DNA of 64,000 nt from Manganibacter manganicus (GTDB taxonomy: Bacteria > Pseudomonadota > Alphaproteobacteria > Rhizobiales > Rhizobiaceae), in assembly GCF_002075885.1 (NCBI RefSeq), contig NZ_MDET01000007.1, forward strand, positions 62,216-126,215. Reading direction: 5' to 3'. The notes below the pieces were generated by a model. That model was not told the DNA's origin. It worked only from the letters and a program-made list of their open reading frames with translations, and searched no databases. Positions 8,664-17,704 of the stretch are shown here, in pieces (position 1 is the stretch's first letter; every line of letters starts with the position of its first letter). A program made the position numbers and the translations under genes.

Positions 8664-9665
8664 ATGCCGGAATTTGACGTGCTTTGCATCGGCAATGCGA
8701 TTGTGGACATCATCGCCCAGTGCGACGAAGCCTTTCTGGAAACCAACGGCATCATCAAGGGCGCGATGAACCTCATCGATGCGCGGCGCGCCGAATTGCT
8801 CTATTCGCGCATGGGACCGGCGGTGGAAACCTCGGGCGGAAGCGCCGGTAACACGGCGGCCGGCATTGCCTCATTCGGAGCGCGTTCCGCCTATTTCGGC
8901 AAGGTCTCGACGGATCATCTCGGCGGTATCTTCAGCCACGACATCCGCGCCCAGGGCGTTGCCTTCGACACCAAGCCATTGTCCGGCGAGCCGCCGACGG
9001 CGCGTTCCATGATCTTCGTCACGCCGGATGGCGAGCGGTCCATGAATACCTATCTCGGCGCTTGCATCGAACTTGGACCGCAGGATGTCGAGCCTGAAAA
9101 GGCGTCCGGCGCCAAGGTTACCTATTTTGAAGGTTATCTGTGGGATCCGCCTCGCGCCAAGGAGGCGATTCGCCAGACGGCCGGGTTTGCGCACGAAGCC
9201 GGCCGCGAGGTCGCGATGACCTTGTCCGACCCATTCTGCGTCGATCGCTACCGCGACGAATTCCTCGACCTGATGCGCTCGGGCACAGTCGATATTGTCT
9301 TTGCCAATGAGCATGAACTCAAATCACTCTATCAGATGGAGTCTTTCGATGCTGCGCTGGAGAGCATCCGCAAGGATTGCCGGCTGGCGGCGGTAACGCG
9401 CTCGGAAAAGGGCTCGGTGATCGTGCGTGGGAAGGAGACGGTTCCGGTCGAGCCAATCGCGATCAGGGAATTGGTGGACACCACCGGTGCCGGTGATCTC
9501 TACGCCGCCGGCTTCCTGTTTGGCTACACGCAGGGACTTGATCTCAAGGCCTGTGGCGATCTCGGCTCGCTGGCCGCTGGGCTGGTCATCCAGCAGATCG
9601 GTCCGCGCCCGCGCCAGAATTTGCGCCACGAGGCCGAGAAGGCAGGACTGTTGCAATTGATGTAG
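8664..9665 (+). CDS. PfkB-family carbohydrate kinase, probable adenosine kinase
   Basis: The 333-residue kinase has the PfkB signatures SGGSAGNTAAGIASFG near residue 55 and DTTGAGDLYAAGFLFG near residue 272. The latter holds the catalytic Asp and the anion hole. The N-terminus (FDVLCIGNAIVDIIA) and overall layout match the rhizobial proteins annotated as adenosine kinase, which convert adenosine to AMP in purine salvage. A TTG directly precedes the ATG in frame. The ATG is preferred, with gctcggagattttg upstream. It converges with engB at a 25-bp gap. Another nucleoside or sugar substrate cannot be excluded. Confidence 0.85.
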   Translation: MPEFDVLCIGNAIVDIIAQCDEAFLETNGIIKGAMNLIDARRAELLYSRMGPAVETSGGSAGNTAAGIASFGARSAYFGKVSTDHLGGIFSHDIRAQGVAFDTKPLSGEPPTARSMIFVTPDGERSMNTYLGACIELGPQDVEPEKASGAKVTYFEGYLWDPPRAKEAIRQTAGFAHEAGREVAMTLSDPFCVDRYRDEFLDLMRSGTVDIVFANEHELKSLYQMESFDAALESIRKDCRLAAVTRSEKGSVIVRGKETVPVEPIAIRELVDTTGAGDLYAAGFLFGYTQGLDLKACGDLGSLAAGLVIQQIGPRPRQNLRHEAEKAGLLQLM

Positions 9666-9690
9666 GATGCGCTGCCGCAGTGGCTCTCGA

Positions 9691-10344
9691 TCAGAGGCCG
9701 TTTGCCGCTTGCGCGATGGCGGCGCGCAATTCGTCCAGCCCTCCGCCTTTTTCCGATGAGGTGGCGAGCACCGCCGGATAGGCGGCAGGGCGTTTCCTGA
9801 TCCTTTCCAACGTGTTGGCAATCAACCGGGGCAGGCCGGCCTCTTTGATCTTGTCGGTCTTGGTGAGCACGATCTGGTAGGAAACGGCCGCCTTGTCGAG
9901 CAACGACAGCACCTCCTCGTCATTGGCCTTGATGCCGTGCCGGGCATCGATCAGAACATAGACCCGCTTCAGCGTCACGCGGCCTTTGAGGTAGTCGAAG
10001 ACGAGTTTCGTCCATGCATCCACCTTGTCCTTCGGCGCGCTGGCATAGCCGTAGCCGGGCATGTCGATCAATGCCATCGGCGGCAGGTCGTCCTCTCCGC
10101 CAGAATAGCCGTCCGGCACAAAATAGTTCAATTCCTGTGTGCGGCCGGGTGTGTTGGACGTTCGCGCCAGCCCTTTTTTTCCGACCAGCGCATTGATCAA
10201 CGATGATTTGCCGACATTCGAACGACCGGCAAAGGCGATTTCCGGCGGCCCCTCCGGCGGCAGGAATTTCATCGCCGGCACGCCGCGGATGAATACCCAC
10301 GGCCGCATGAACAAGTCGGCGTCAATCACAGCCGAATCGTTCAA
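9691..10344 (-). CDS. engB: Ribosome biogenesis GTPase YihA/EngB
   Basis: The 217-residue P-loop GTPase assists 50S assembly. It shows G1 [15 protein letters not shown]2 region [11 protein letters not shown]3 DMPGYGYA, G4 TKTDK and G5 ATSSEKGGG. The start is a TTG inside the TTGA overlap with the stop codon of the upstream xat gene (10341-10344), preceded by GGAGGATGC. The N-terminus becomes (M)[15 protein letters not shown], which matches rhizobial orthologues. The frame stays open to 10425, but that extension lies inside xat. In rhizobia this gene usually follows yidC directly; here an acetyltransferase gene separates them. Confidence 0.92.
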   Translation of the reverse strand: MNDSAVIDADLFMRPWVFIRGVPAMKFLPPEGPPEIAFAGRSNVGKSSLINALVGKKGLARTSNTPGRTQELNYFVPDGYSGGEDDLPPMALIDMPGYGYASAPKDKVDAWTKLVFDYLKGRVTLKRVYVLIDARHGIKANDEEVLSLLDKAAVSYQIVLTKTDKIKEAGLPRLIANTLERIRKRPAAYPAVLATSSEKGGGLDELRAAIAQAANGL

Positions 10345-10979
10345 GCGGCATCCTCCAGCAGTTGGAGGTCGGCACCGCGTATGGCGTTGAGATTGCGACT
10401 GATCTTGTCTGCCGGCCAGTCCCACCAGGCAATTTCCACAAGCCGCTGGATCGTCACGTCGTCGAAACGCTTCTTCACCACGCGGGCAGAATTGCCGACG
10501 GCGACGGCATAGGGTGGCACATCCTTTGCCACGACCGTGCCGGCAGCTATGATCGCACCGTCACCAACCTTGACACCCGGCAGGAAGGTGGCGTCGAGAC
10601 CAATCCACACATCATTACCGATCACGATGTCGCCGCGCGACTGCTTGCACCACGTGGCGGTATCGAAACCTTCCTCCCAACCCTCGCCGAAAATGTTGAA
10701 CGGATAGGTGGAGAAGCCAGCAAGATCGTGATTGGCGCCGTTCATGATGAAGCGGACACCCTCGGCGATGGCGCAGAACTTGCCGATGATGAGCCGGTCA
10801 CCCAGGAAAGGGTAATGATAGAGCACGCATTTTTCGACAAATTTTTTCGGCCCTTCGGGATCGTCGTAATAGGTGTATTCTCCGATCTCGACGTTCTCCG
10901 CGTCAACCAGCGGCTTCAGGAAGCCGACACGCGGGTGAAGCGCCAGCGGGTGTCTGGTGTGGGGATTGGGCCCGGTCAT
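10341..10979 (-). CDS. Xenobiotic acetyltransferase-like (left-handed beta-helix, Vat/Xat/CatB type)
   Basis: The 212-residue hexapeptide-repeat protein has the pattern [37 protein letters not shown] and [55 protein letters not shown]. The catalytic His lies in the NGANH.L segment. This is the CatB/Vat class, which transfers acetyl groups from acetyl-CoA to chloramphenicol or streptogramins. Many chromosomal members have no proven resistance role. The ATG at 10979 has a clear AAGGAG upstream; the longer open frame to 11186 crosses the yidC terminator and is rejected. It is coupled to engB through TTGA, an unusual insertion between two housekeeping genes. Confidence 0.87.
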   Translation of the reverse strand: MTGPNPHTRHPLALHPRVGFLKPLVDAENVEIGEYTYYDDPEGPKKFVEKCVLYHYPFLGDRLIIGKFCAIAEGVRFIMNGANHDLAGFSTYPFNIFGEGWEEGFDTATWCKQSRGDIVIGNDVWIGLDATFLPGVKVGDGAIIAAGTVVAKDVPPYAVAVGNSARVVKKRFDDVTIQRLVEIAWWDWPADKISRNLNAIRGADLQLLEDAA

Positions 10980-11141
10980 GGCAATCTCCTTCGTCGAAAA
11001 GTCGTCAAAACGGTTTGAACGAATGGGGTTCGCACCGGTGCGACATGCGTCATGTTTATCGGCCATGACCCGGCCCGTCCATAGGCCAGCGCGGCACTGC
11101 CATATGCCTGCGCGAGGGATCGCTAGTCGCGGCGTGCCCCT

Positions 11142-11172
11142 GTAAAAAAAGACCCCGGACATTGCCGGGGCC
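11142..11172 (-). terminator. Intrinsic terminator downstream of yidC
   Basis: On the minus strand a CCCCGG/CCGGGG stem with a 6-base loop is followed by TC and seven Ts. It starts about 27 bases after the yidC stop codon. This is the clearest intrinsic terminator in the window. It separates the rpmH-rnpA-yidC transcript from xat-engB. Confidence 0.85.
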
Positions 11173-11198
11173 TGAGGCTGTCTCACAGGATGCGCCGG

Positions 11199-13007
11199 CT
11201 ACTCCGCCGGCGAGGGTTTCTTCTTGAACATGCCTGCCAGATTGTCCCATAGCTCGATCTTGACGCCTTGCCGCTTCATGATGATGCCCTGCTGGACGAT
11301 CGACAGAGTGTTGTTCCAGGCCCAGTAGAGCACCAAACCGGCTGGAAAACCTGCCATCATGAAAGTGAAGATCACCGGCATCCAGGTGAAGATCATGGCC
11401 TGGGTCGGGTCCGGCGGTGTCGGGTTCATGCGCATCTGCAGGAACATCGTGATGCCCATGATGGTGGGCAGCACGCCAATATGCAGGAAGGCGGGTGCTG
11501 CAAAAGGCAGCAGCCCGAACAGGTTGAACAGCGAGGTCGGGTCGGGCGCCGCGAGGTCATGAATCCAGCCGAAGAACGGCGCATGCCGCATCTCGATGGT
11601 GATGTAGAGCACCTTGTAGAGCGCGAAGAAGACCGGAATTTGCAGCGCCACGGGCCAACAGCCGGCGATCGGATTGATCTTCTCAGTCTTGTAGAGCTCC
11701 ATCATCGCCTTTTGCTGCTTCATCTTGTCATCCGCGTATTTCTCGCGGATCTCGGTCATTTTCGGCTGGACCTTCTTCATATTCGCCATCGAGGCATAAG
11801 ATTTGTTGGCGAGCGGGAAGAATACGCCCTTGACGATGACTGTCGTGGCCAGAATCGCCAGTCCGAAATTGCCGAAGAATTTGTAGAGCGTGTCGATCAG
11901 CCAGAACATCGGCTTGGTGATGAAGTAGAACCAGCCCCAGTCGATCAGAAGGTCGAACTGGCGGATATGGCGGTCCTTCTCGTAGGCGTTGATGGTCGAA
12001 ACTTCCTTGGCGCCGGCGAAAACCAGCGTCTGTTGTGTGTTGGACTGGCCAGGAGCCACCGTGAACTGATCGGTCAGATAGTCCGACTGGTAGCGCGTTC
12101 GCCCGTCGTCGAAATAGCCGAAGCGCGGCTGGAAGGCCTGCTTTTCCGAAGGCACCAGCGCCACCGCCCAGTATTTATCGGTGATGCCGAGCCACCCATC
12201 GTTCGATTTACCGGGCTTGACCTGCTTGTCTTCCTCGATCTTGGAATATTTGATCTCCTGGAGCCCTTCCGTGCCAGTGACGCCGATCAGCCCCTCGTGC
12301 AGCACATAGGTGCTGCGATCGTCAGGCTTGTTGAAGCGGGTCACGCGGCCGTAACTGCTAAGCGAGACGGGCGTGCTGGCGTTGTTCGTCACCGTATCGT
12401 CAAAGGTGAACATATACTCGTCGTCAACGGAGATGGTGCGCTTGAAGGTCAATCCCCTGTCGTTGGTATAGGAAAGCGTCACCGGCGTTGTTGGCGTCAG
12501 CGTCTTGTTACCCTCGACGGTCCACACCGTATCCGGCCCCGGCAGCTTGCCGGCTGCCGATGATCCGGCAAAGCCGATTTCGGCGAAGTAGCCGTCCTTC
12601 AACGTTGAGGGGTTGAGCAAAACGATTTCGGGCGAGTTCTTGTCCACCGTTTCGGTGTAGTGCTTGAGCTTGAGATCATCGAGGCGCGCGCCGACCAGAT
12701 TGATCGAGCCAGACAGGCTTGGTGTGTCGATCTTGACGCGCGCGCCCTCAGCCAGCGTGTCGGCACGGTCGGCCAGAGGCAGGCCGTTTACACCAGGAGC
12801 ATCGGGAATTGTTCCCTCTTGCTGAGGTGTTGCGGCGTCATTCGGCGCCGGCGCCTTTTCTGCCTGCTTCTGCTCCTGGCGCTGCGCTTCGACGCGCGCG
12901 GTTTCGCGCTGCGTCTCGATGCGTGGGTTCATGTAGAACACCTGCCAGAGCGTCAGGATCAGCACCGACAGCGCGATGGTGATGAAGAAGTTGCGGTTGT
13001 TTTCCAT
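11199..13007 (-). CDS. yidC: Membrane protein insertase YidC (Oxa1 family)
   Basis: The 602-residue insertase integrates and folds inner-membrane proteins with or without SecYEG. An N-terminal transmembrane helix (FFITIALSVLILTLWQVFYM) is followed by a large periplasmic beta-sandwich domain. The conserved Oxa1 core starts near residue 385 (FGLAILATTVIVKGVFFPLANKSYASMANMKK) and continues through PIAGCWPVALQIPVFFALYKVL and further helices to FPAGLVLYWAWNNTLSIVQQ. The length is typical of alphaproteobacteria. It follows rnpA with a 21-bp gap and ends at an intrinsic terminator. Confidence 0.97.
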   Translation of the reverse strand: MENNRNFFITIALSVLILTLWQVFYMNPRIETQRETARVEAQRQEQKQAEKAPAPNDAATPQQEGTIPDAPGVNGLPLADRADTLAEGARVKIDTPSLSGSINLVGARLDDLKLKHYTETVDKNSPEIVLLNPSTLKDGYFAEIGFAGSSAAGKLPGPDTVWTVEGNKTLTPTTPVTLSYTNDRGLTFKRTISVDDEYMFTFDDTVTNNASTPVSLSSYGRVTRFNKPDDRSTYVLHEGLIGVTGTEGLQEIKYSKIEEDKQVKPGKSNDGWLGITDKYWAVALVPSEKQAFQPRFGYFDDGRTRYQSDYLTDQFTVAPGQSNTQQTLVFAGAKEVSTINAYEKDRHIRQFDLLIDWGWFYFITKPMFWLIDTLYKFFGNFGLAILATTVIVKGVFFPLANKSYASMANMKKVQPKMTEIREKYADDKMKQQKAMMELYKTEKINPIAGCWPVALQIPVFFALYKVLYITIEMRHAPFFGWIHDLAAPDPTSLFNLFGLLPFAAPAFLHIGVLPTIMGITMFLQMRMNPTPPDPTQAMIFTWMPVIFTFMMAGFPAGLVLYWAWNNTLSIVQQGIIMKRQGVKIELWDNLAGMFKKKPSPAE

Positions 13008-13028
13008 CTGGAAATTCAGCCTCTGGAC

Positions 13029-13382
13029 TTATCGTGTTCCGTGAATGCGGCGGGAAAGCTCTGCTTTCAATTGGCTGAACGGTGCGTGCAGCACGTCAGC
13101 GCGCCCGATAATGACATAATCATTGCCCGGCGCCATGTCATCTGCGGCATGAAGGCGAACGGCTTCCTTGAGTCGCCGCCTTATGCGGTTGCGTATCACC
13201 GCATTGCCGGCTTTGCGAGTCACGGTGAAGCCGACACGCGGCTGCCCGTTGTCGCCGCGGTCCAGAATTTCGAGCAGGAAAAACCGGCCGCGCCGCTTCT
13301 CGCCGCGCTGCACGGCGAGAAATTCTGCGCGTTTCAGAAGCCGGCGAGGCTCCTGCCGCGCAGGCTTGCCGGTTTCGGGCAA
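13029..13382 (-). CDS. rnpA: Ribonuclease P protein component
   Basis: RnpA is the basic protein subunit that helps the RNase P ribozyme trim tRNA 5' leaders. The core [30 protein letters not shown] and the RNR-type motif [27 protein letters not shown] are intact. The start is uncertain. The frame is open to 13484, well inside rpmH, with no ATG between the two genes. A TTG at 13382, with ggaaacgaa upstream and 13 bp after the rpmH stop, gives a 117-residue protein starting (M)[17 protein letters not shown], as in rhizobial orthologues, and is preferred. The confidence below is for the gene; the start itself is about 0.6. Confidence 0.93.
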   Translation of the reverse strand: MPETGKPARQEPRRLLKRAEFLAVQRGEKRRGRFFLLEILDRGDNGQPRVGFTVTRKAGNAVIRNRIRRRLKEAVRLHAADDMAPGNDYVIIGRADVLHAPFSQLKAELSRRIHGTR

Positions 13383-13395
13383 CGGTTCGTTTCCG

Positions 13396-13530
13396 TCAGG
13401 CGCTGAGGCGCTTGCGGCCACGCGCGCGACGAGCGACGATGACGCCGCGGCCGCCCTTGGTGGCCATACGTGCACGGAATCCATGCCGGCGCTTGCGGAC
13501 GAGTTTGGAGGGTTGGTAGGTGCGCTTCAT
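13396..13530 (-). CDS. rpmH: 50S ribosomal protein L34
   Basis: The product is a 44-residue, strongly basic protein starting [19 protein letters not shown] and ending RGRKRLSA. This is the universal L34 sequence and its standard length in this class. It is the first gene of the rpmH-rnpA-yidC transcript, read from a good sigma-70 promoter about 125 bp upstream. Its 3' part is overlapped by an open extension of the rnpA frame that is probably not translated. Confidence 0.97.
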   Translation of the reverse strand: MKRTYQPSKLVRKRRHGFRARMATKGGRGVIVARRARGRKRLSA

Positions 13531-13652
13531 TTGTTTAAATACCGCGGAGTGCGGCCCTTCTTGGTTCTGTCACTAGGTAACAGGAGCTTTTGCCGGGCTT
13601 TGCTTGGCGCGACCGAAACCGCGCCGGGACGGATGGCCCGAGCGTGAGCAGG

Positions 13653-13681
13653 CTTATAGATAGAAGGTTTTTCGGAGTCAA
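13653..13681 (-). promoter_or_regulatory. Sigma-70 promoter of the rpmH operon
   Basis: On the minus strand TTGACT (13681-13676) and TATAAG (13658-13653) are 17 bp apart, close to consensus for a strong housekeeping promoter. The predicted start leaves a 5' leader of roughly 115 bases before the L34 ATG. Confidence 0.75.
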
Positions 13682-13813
13682 TGCATCCTCAATGTGGCTC
13701 AGATGAGCAATTGCAAGCGGTGCTGCCCCGACCTTCGGCGACAAATTGGCAAAGGCGTCGTCATCGCCTACGTTTAGCTATGACCAACTGGTCGGCCGTG
13801 GCATTGGGGACGC

Positions 13814-15304
13814 ATGAGCGCGCGAAGTTCGCCAGATGACGAAAATTCCGGTGTAGCGGCCGATGGCATACGCGCCGTGCCGCTGGCACGCGGCCTGTCG
13901 ACCAAACTTCTGCTCCTGACCATCGTCTTCGTGCTTCTTGCCGAAGTGCTGATCTTCCTGCCGACGATTGCGGTCTATCGGGTCAACCGGCTCAAGGAGC
14001 GCCTGGGTACGGCCGCCGCGGTCTCCGTCGTCCTGGTGCAAGGCGATACAGCTTCCCTGTCACGCACGGCACAGAACGACGTACTGATGGCGATTGGCGC
14101 CGAGGCCATTGCCGTTCGCGACGGCGGCGTTTCCCGCCTTCTGGCCATATCGGAGACGCCGCCCAAGGTGGATGCACATATCGACCTCGCCCAGACCTCC
14201 ATGCTGAGCGAGATGTCGAGCGCGCTCGACACGCTGTTCTTCGGAGGCGATCGTACATTGCGCGTTTTCGGACCGGTTGGCGACAGTGAAAAGGAATTCG
14301 AGCTCATCATGCCGGATCGTGCGCTTCGCGAGGCCATGCTGGCCTATTCGTGGAAAGTCGCTATCCTCGCGCTATTGATTTCTCTGTTTTCGGCGGCTCT
14401 CGTCTATATCGCCATCGATCGTGTCATGATCCGGCCGATCCGTCGCATGACCCGCTCCATGCTGGCATTTTCCGAAGCTCCGGACGACCCGGCCCAGGTC
14501 ATCAAGCCGGCTGCGCGCAGCGACGAGATCGGTGTCGCCGAACGGGAATTGTCGGCCATGCAGACGCGTCTGCAAAAGGTACTCGCCGACCAGAAACATC
14601 TCGCCGACCTTGGCCTTGCCGTCTCCAAGATCAACCATGACATGCGCAATATCTTGTCATCTGCGCAACTGATGTCGGACCGCCTGCGCGAAGTGAAGGA
14701 CCCGACGGTCCAAGCCTTCGCGCCTAAGCTGCTGCGCGCCCTCGACCGGGCCGTATCTTATTCCGAGGGTGTTCTGGCCTATGGTCGCACACAGGAACTG
14801 CCGCCAGTCCGTCGCCGGTTGCGGTTGCACCAGCTCATCGAGGATGTGCGGGGCCTTCTGAACGTTGAGGATGGCATCGAATTCGTAAACGCGGTCGATG
14901 CGGCCTTCGAGATCGACGCCGATTCCGACCAGTTGTTTCGCGTGCTTACCAATCTCAGCCGCAATGCCGTGCAAGCAATGGCCGGCGACACGGAGAGCGC
15001 GCTGGTGCGCAGGCTTACCATTTCGGCGGAGCGGCTCGGCAGCGTTTGTCGGATCCTGGTCAGCGACACCGGCCCCGGCCTGCCGCAAAAGGCACGCGAG
15101 AACCTGTTTGCCGCCTTCCGCGGCTCGGCCCGCAGCGGCGGTACGGGACTCGGCCTCGCCATCGCGCAGGAACTGGTGCGGGCGCATGGTGGCGCGGTCG
15201 AGTTGCTGGAAAGTGTCGGTGGACACACCACCTTCGCGATAACCATCCCCGACCAGCCTGTCAGGCTGGAGCGGCCAGGCAGCGGAGTTCGCCGCTTGGC
15301 ATAA
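13814..15304 (+). CDS. Membrane sensor histidine kinase (orphan)
   Basis: The 496-residue kinase has two transmembrane helices (about residues 30-55 and 177-200) flanking a periplasmic sensor of about 120 residues. A HAMP segment (IDRVMIRPIRRMTRSML) and the dimerisation/phosphoacceptor helix SKINHDMRNILSS with His275 follow. The ATP-binding domain shows N box NLSRNAVQAM, G1 DTGPGLP and G2 GGTGLGLAIAQELVRAHGG. No response regulator gene is adjacent, so its partner must lie elsewhere. The phosphoacceptor context HDMRN, in place of HELRT, marks the HisKA variant found in some alphaproteobacterial kinases. The signal is unknown. Confidence 0.9.
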   Translation: MSARSSPDDENSGVAADGIRAVPLARGLSTKLLLLTIVFVLLAEVLIFLPTIAVYRVNRLKERLGTAAAVSVVLVQGDTASLSRTAQNDVLMAIGAEAIAVRDGGVSRLLAISETPPKVDAHIDLAQTSMLSEMSSALDTLFFGGDRTLRVFGPVGDSEKEFELIMPDRALREAMLAYSWKVAILALLISLFSAALVYIAIDRVMIRPIRRMTRSMLAFSEAPDDPAQVIKPAARSDEIGVAERELSAMQTRLQKVLADQKHLADLGLAVSKINHDMRNILSSAQLMSDRLREVKDPTVQAFAPKLLRALDRAVSYSEGVLAYGRTQELPPVRRRLRLHQLIEDVRGLLNVEDGIEFVNAVDAAFEIDADSDQLFRVLTNLSRNAVQAMAGDTESALVRRLTISAERLGSVCRILVSDTGPGLPQKARENLFAAFRGSARSGGTGLGLAIAQELVRAHGGAVELLESVGGHTTFAITIPDQPVRLERPGSGVRRLA

Positions 15305-15514
15305 GTGGAAGCCCGTTTCGGGAGACATGCGAAAAAGCAAGGCTAAAACGTAAGGAACGAATCGACTTTGCTGAGATGATTGCGTTCCGGGCGTGGCGCG
15401 AAAAACTTTATCGAGGTCGTCTTGCTTTTCGCAGCATCACTCGCTAGGTAGCAGCTCAATTCACTGCTGATCGAATGATCGGCTGGTAAGGCTGTGTCAA
15501 AAGCAGCCTGTCGC

Positions 15515-15591
15515 GCGCCCGTAGCTCAGCTGGATAGAGCACCAGACTACGAATCTGGGGGTCAGGAGTTCGAATCTCTTCGGGCGCGCCA
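15515..15591 (+). tRNA. tRNA-Arg (anticodon ACG)
   Basis: The gene is 77 bases including an encoded CCA. The acceptor arms GCGCCCG/CGGGCGC pair perfectly, followed by discriminator G and CCA. The D-arm GCTCAGCTGGATAGAGC, anticodon stem CCAGA/TCTGG with loop CTACGAA (anticodon ACG at 15549-15551) and T-loop GTTCGAATC are all present. The DNA immediately downstream is decayed accessory sequence, so this tRNA may mark an old integration point. No duplicated 3' tRNA end was spotted further along. Confidence 0.97.
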
Positions 15592-16373
15592 TTCAAACCC
15601 TTAAAAACGTTGGATAAATTACTCCCCGCAAAACGCGGCGCCCGACCAAGTTTTCGCCGGATTTCCCGCTCATACCAAGTTCATACCATGCGGCATTTTA
15701 AAGCAGATCCCCTTGCCCGCACGTCATCGCAAATTGAGAACGACACCTTTCGGTGTCAGTCCGTTTCCCTGAAAACCGCCGAAATCCCATTAGGCAGCAG
15801 CCCAACGAAAAGCCCCGGTTTCCCGAGGGCTTGGGCTGGCGGGGTATTTGGGCGGGGGACTTTGCCAGCCGGAACCCGGCCAACACCCTGCCGGCGGCGT
15901 AGTCAAATCTAAATGACCCTTCGTCGGGGCCGGTCGGTCCCGCGTTCCGCTTTGCAGCGCTATGCTAACGCTCCTACGGTACATTTATTAACCGAACTCA
16001 TGGCCGCGTTATGTCCCTTCCGGTCAGCATGACATTGTCCCGATGTCGGACATGCTTCCCTGCATCCTTATGCGTTGCATTCACTATTGGCCTTCCGGCT
16101 CGCGCATCGGTGCAATCCTCTGACCTCTACCGCCCCGAGTGCTAGAATTCATTCGAATCATGGGGTTCGGGCAATGGATGATTTCAGGAAGCTTCTCGTT
16201 CTAGGCGTCAACGAGGCGCTAAAGAGCGGGCATTTGTCGCTTGTCGCGCCACCGACCGACGCGCCAACCGATGAAGACGGCCACTTTTTACGACCCTCGT
16301 TGGTTTGCCCTCAGTTATCCTGTGGATGCGCACTCTGTTCTGTAAACGGCGGCAGGAGATTCGTTTGGTGTAT
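15592..16373. other. Gene-poor stretch after tRNA-Arg
   Basis: Across about 780 bp no protein family was recognised on either strand. The only frame with an appropriate start is a short one at 16174 (MDDFRKLLVLGVNEALKSGHLSLVAPPTD...). It reads 91 codons but loses any coherent composition near residue 45, where it meets the permease remnant, so it may be the head of a truncated gene. The neighbourhood looks like decaying island DNA. Confidence 0.5.
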
Positions 16374-16797
16374 TCATCGAGGGTGCATCAGTCTGGGGTT
16401 CGTCCCGATCGCGATCAGATCGGCAATCAGGTTCAACACGATGTAGGTGACGGCAAACAGGAGCGCGCAGGCCTGCACCACCGGGACGTCGCGTGCGCGA
16501 ACCGCGTCTACAAGCGCCTGGCCGATGCCCGGATAGACGAATACCGTCTCGATGATGACGGCACCGACGATGAGGTAGGCCAGGTTGAATGCGACCACGC
16601 TCGCGATCGGCGCCAGCGCGTTCGGAAGCGCATGACGCAAAACAACGCGCAGCGGGGGAGAACCTTTGAGCTTTGCCATCTCGACATACGAACTGCCGAG
16701 AACGCCGATGATGGCAGCACGCGTCATGCGCATCATATGCGCCACAATGACCAGTGTCAGGGTCAGCACGGGAAGAGCCAGATGAAGCGTGCCCGTA
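16374..16797 (-). pseudogene. C-terminal fragment of a DppB/OppB-type peptide ABC permease
   Basis: The frame reads about 140 residues matching only the C-terminal half of a peptide/nickel-type ABC permease. It includes LPVLTLTLVIVAHMMRMTRAAIIGVLGSSYVEMAKLKG, the EAA-like loop HALPNALAPI, the helix VIIETVFVYPGIGQALVDAV and the end AIGTNPRLMHPR. A full protein is about 300-330 residues. The N-terminal half is missing: in the permease frame the homology stops abruptly at about 16797, where another gene fragment in a different frame begins. No partner permease, ATPase or binding protein is nearby, so this is a non-functional remnant. Confidence 0.8.
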
Positions 16798-17030
16798 ACG
16801 CGCAATCAGCTCTCCCATCAGCCTGACGCCGTCTTTGGCGCTCGTCGCACGCTCGAGCACAATGCGGGAGAGATCGCTATAATTCGGACCGGACTGGTCC
16901 GGTGGCGTCATCGCAATCAGCTCTGGACGCGACGGCGACCAGATATCCCGGACAGCTACGCCGTGTTCATTCAGCCCGCCATTAGTTTGCGGCGCCGGCG
17001 TTCCCTTGTAGTAACTATAGTTGAGGTCTC
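16795..17030 (-). pseudogene. Internal fragment of a C69-type dipeptidase
   Basis: Reading leftward from a stop codon near 17031, the frame gives TNGGLNEHGVAVRDIWSPSRP, ELIAMTPPDQSGPNYSDLSR and IVLERATSAKDGVRLMGELI. It then runs straight into the permease fragment. The NEHGVA..., TP..Q.G..YSDL.R..LERA.TA...V..MGELI.RYG pattern resembles peptidase family C69 dipeptidases. Both ends of the gene are missing, including the N-terminal nucleophile Cys. The abrupt, frame-changing junction with the permease near 16797 indicates a deletion scar. The family call is moderate; the fragment status is clear. Confidence 0.6.
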
Positions 17031-17068
17031 ATGTCACACGTTCGAATGGAAACCGCGCCCGCAAATAC

Positions 17069-17635
17069 CTAACCGTCATCGCCCTCGCTACCGACTCCGG
17101 CTGCAAGGCCCACCAATCGACGATAGGCTGAACTGAAACCCTTGAGCGAGATATCGGTCTTCACCGGCTGGCCGGAATTGGCGGTCATCAAGACGCTCGC
17201 CGCTTCCGCGGTTTCGAATTTCTCGACGACCTCTTTCGGGAACTCGATTTCCGCCAGACAGCCGCTGGGGAGACAGGTGCGATAGGCTCCCTGCAACACA
17301 ACTTCCTCGGCGATCTGAACACGGACACCATCCGACAGAAGCAACCCAAAGGGCAGGATCAACGTTGCCTTCGAGCCTTCTGCCGTCATGCCGATGGCAA
17401 AGGTTAATACGCGTTGACGGGTCTTCTGCTGCAACAACTCCTGAGACATCTGACAAAGACGTCGGGACTTCTCACCTTGTGATTGGTTGGCGCATTGCAC
17501 TGTCCATGCGTCATAGGTCTCGGACAACGATGTCGGTCCCGTCATCTCGATTGCTCCTTGGGCTGCCGCGGTTGTGGCTGGCGACACGCTGATCAAGGCG
17601 ATCAGGAGGTGCCGTGAAAGCTTGAGCTTCTTCAT
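17069..17635 (-). CDS. Invasion-associated locus B (IalB) family secreted protein
   Basis: The 188-residue protein has a signal peptide (MKKLKLSRHLLIALISVSPATTAAAQG) and the IalB core. That core comprises YDAWTVQCANQ...RLCQMSQELLQ, QRVLTFAIGM, GVRVQIAEEVVLQGAYRTCLPSGCLAEIEF and a C-terminal SLKGFSSAYRRL. Conserved cysteines (QC, LC, TC, GC) probably form two disulfides in the periplasm. IalB was named in Bartonella for erythrocyte invasion, but most rhizobial members have no known host role. It lies 69 bp downstream of the giant autotransporter stop on the same strand, so read-through expression is plausible. Confidence 0.88.
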   Translation of the reverse strand: MKKLKLSRHLLIALISVSPATTAAAQGAIEMTGPTSLSETYDAWTVQCANQSQGEKSRRLCQMSQELLQQKTRQRVLTFAIGMTAEGSKATLILPFGLLLSDGVRVQIAEEVVLQGAYRTCLPSGCLAEIEFPKEVVEKFETAEAASVLMTANSGQPVKTDISLKGFSSAYRRLVGLAAGVGSEGDDG

Positions 17636-17704
17636 GATGTTTTTCGCATTCTTGCCAATCGTTGTGATGAAGTTTAGCCTCGCCCTCGTACGGCCCGAAA
17701 GAAC

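Noticed and set aside
11268..12563. 431-codon plus-strand frame opposite yidC
   Set aside because: His/Arg-rich antisense shadow of a well-supported gene in high-GC DNA.
15515..15591. Active integrative element at tRNA-Arg
   Set aside because: No integrase gene and no second copy of the tRNA 3' end were found; only decayed DNA follows.
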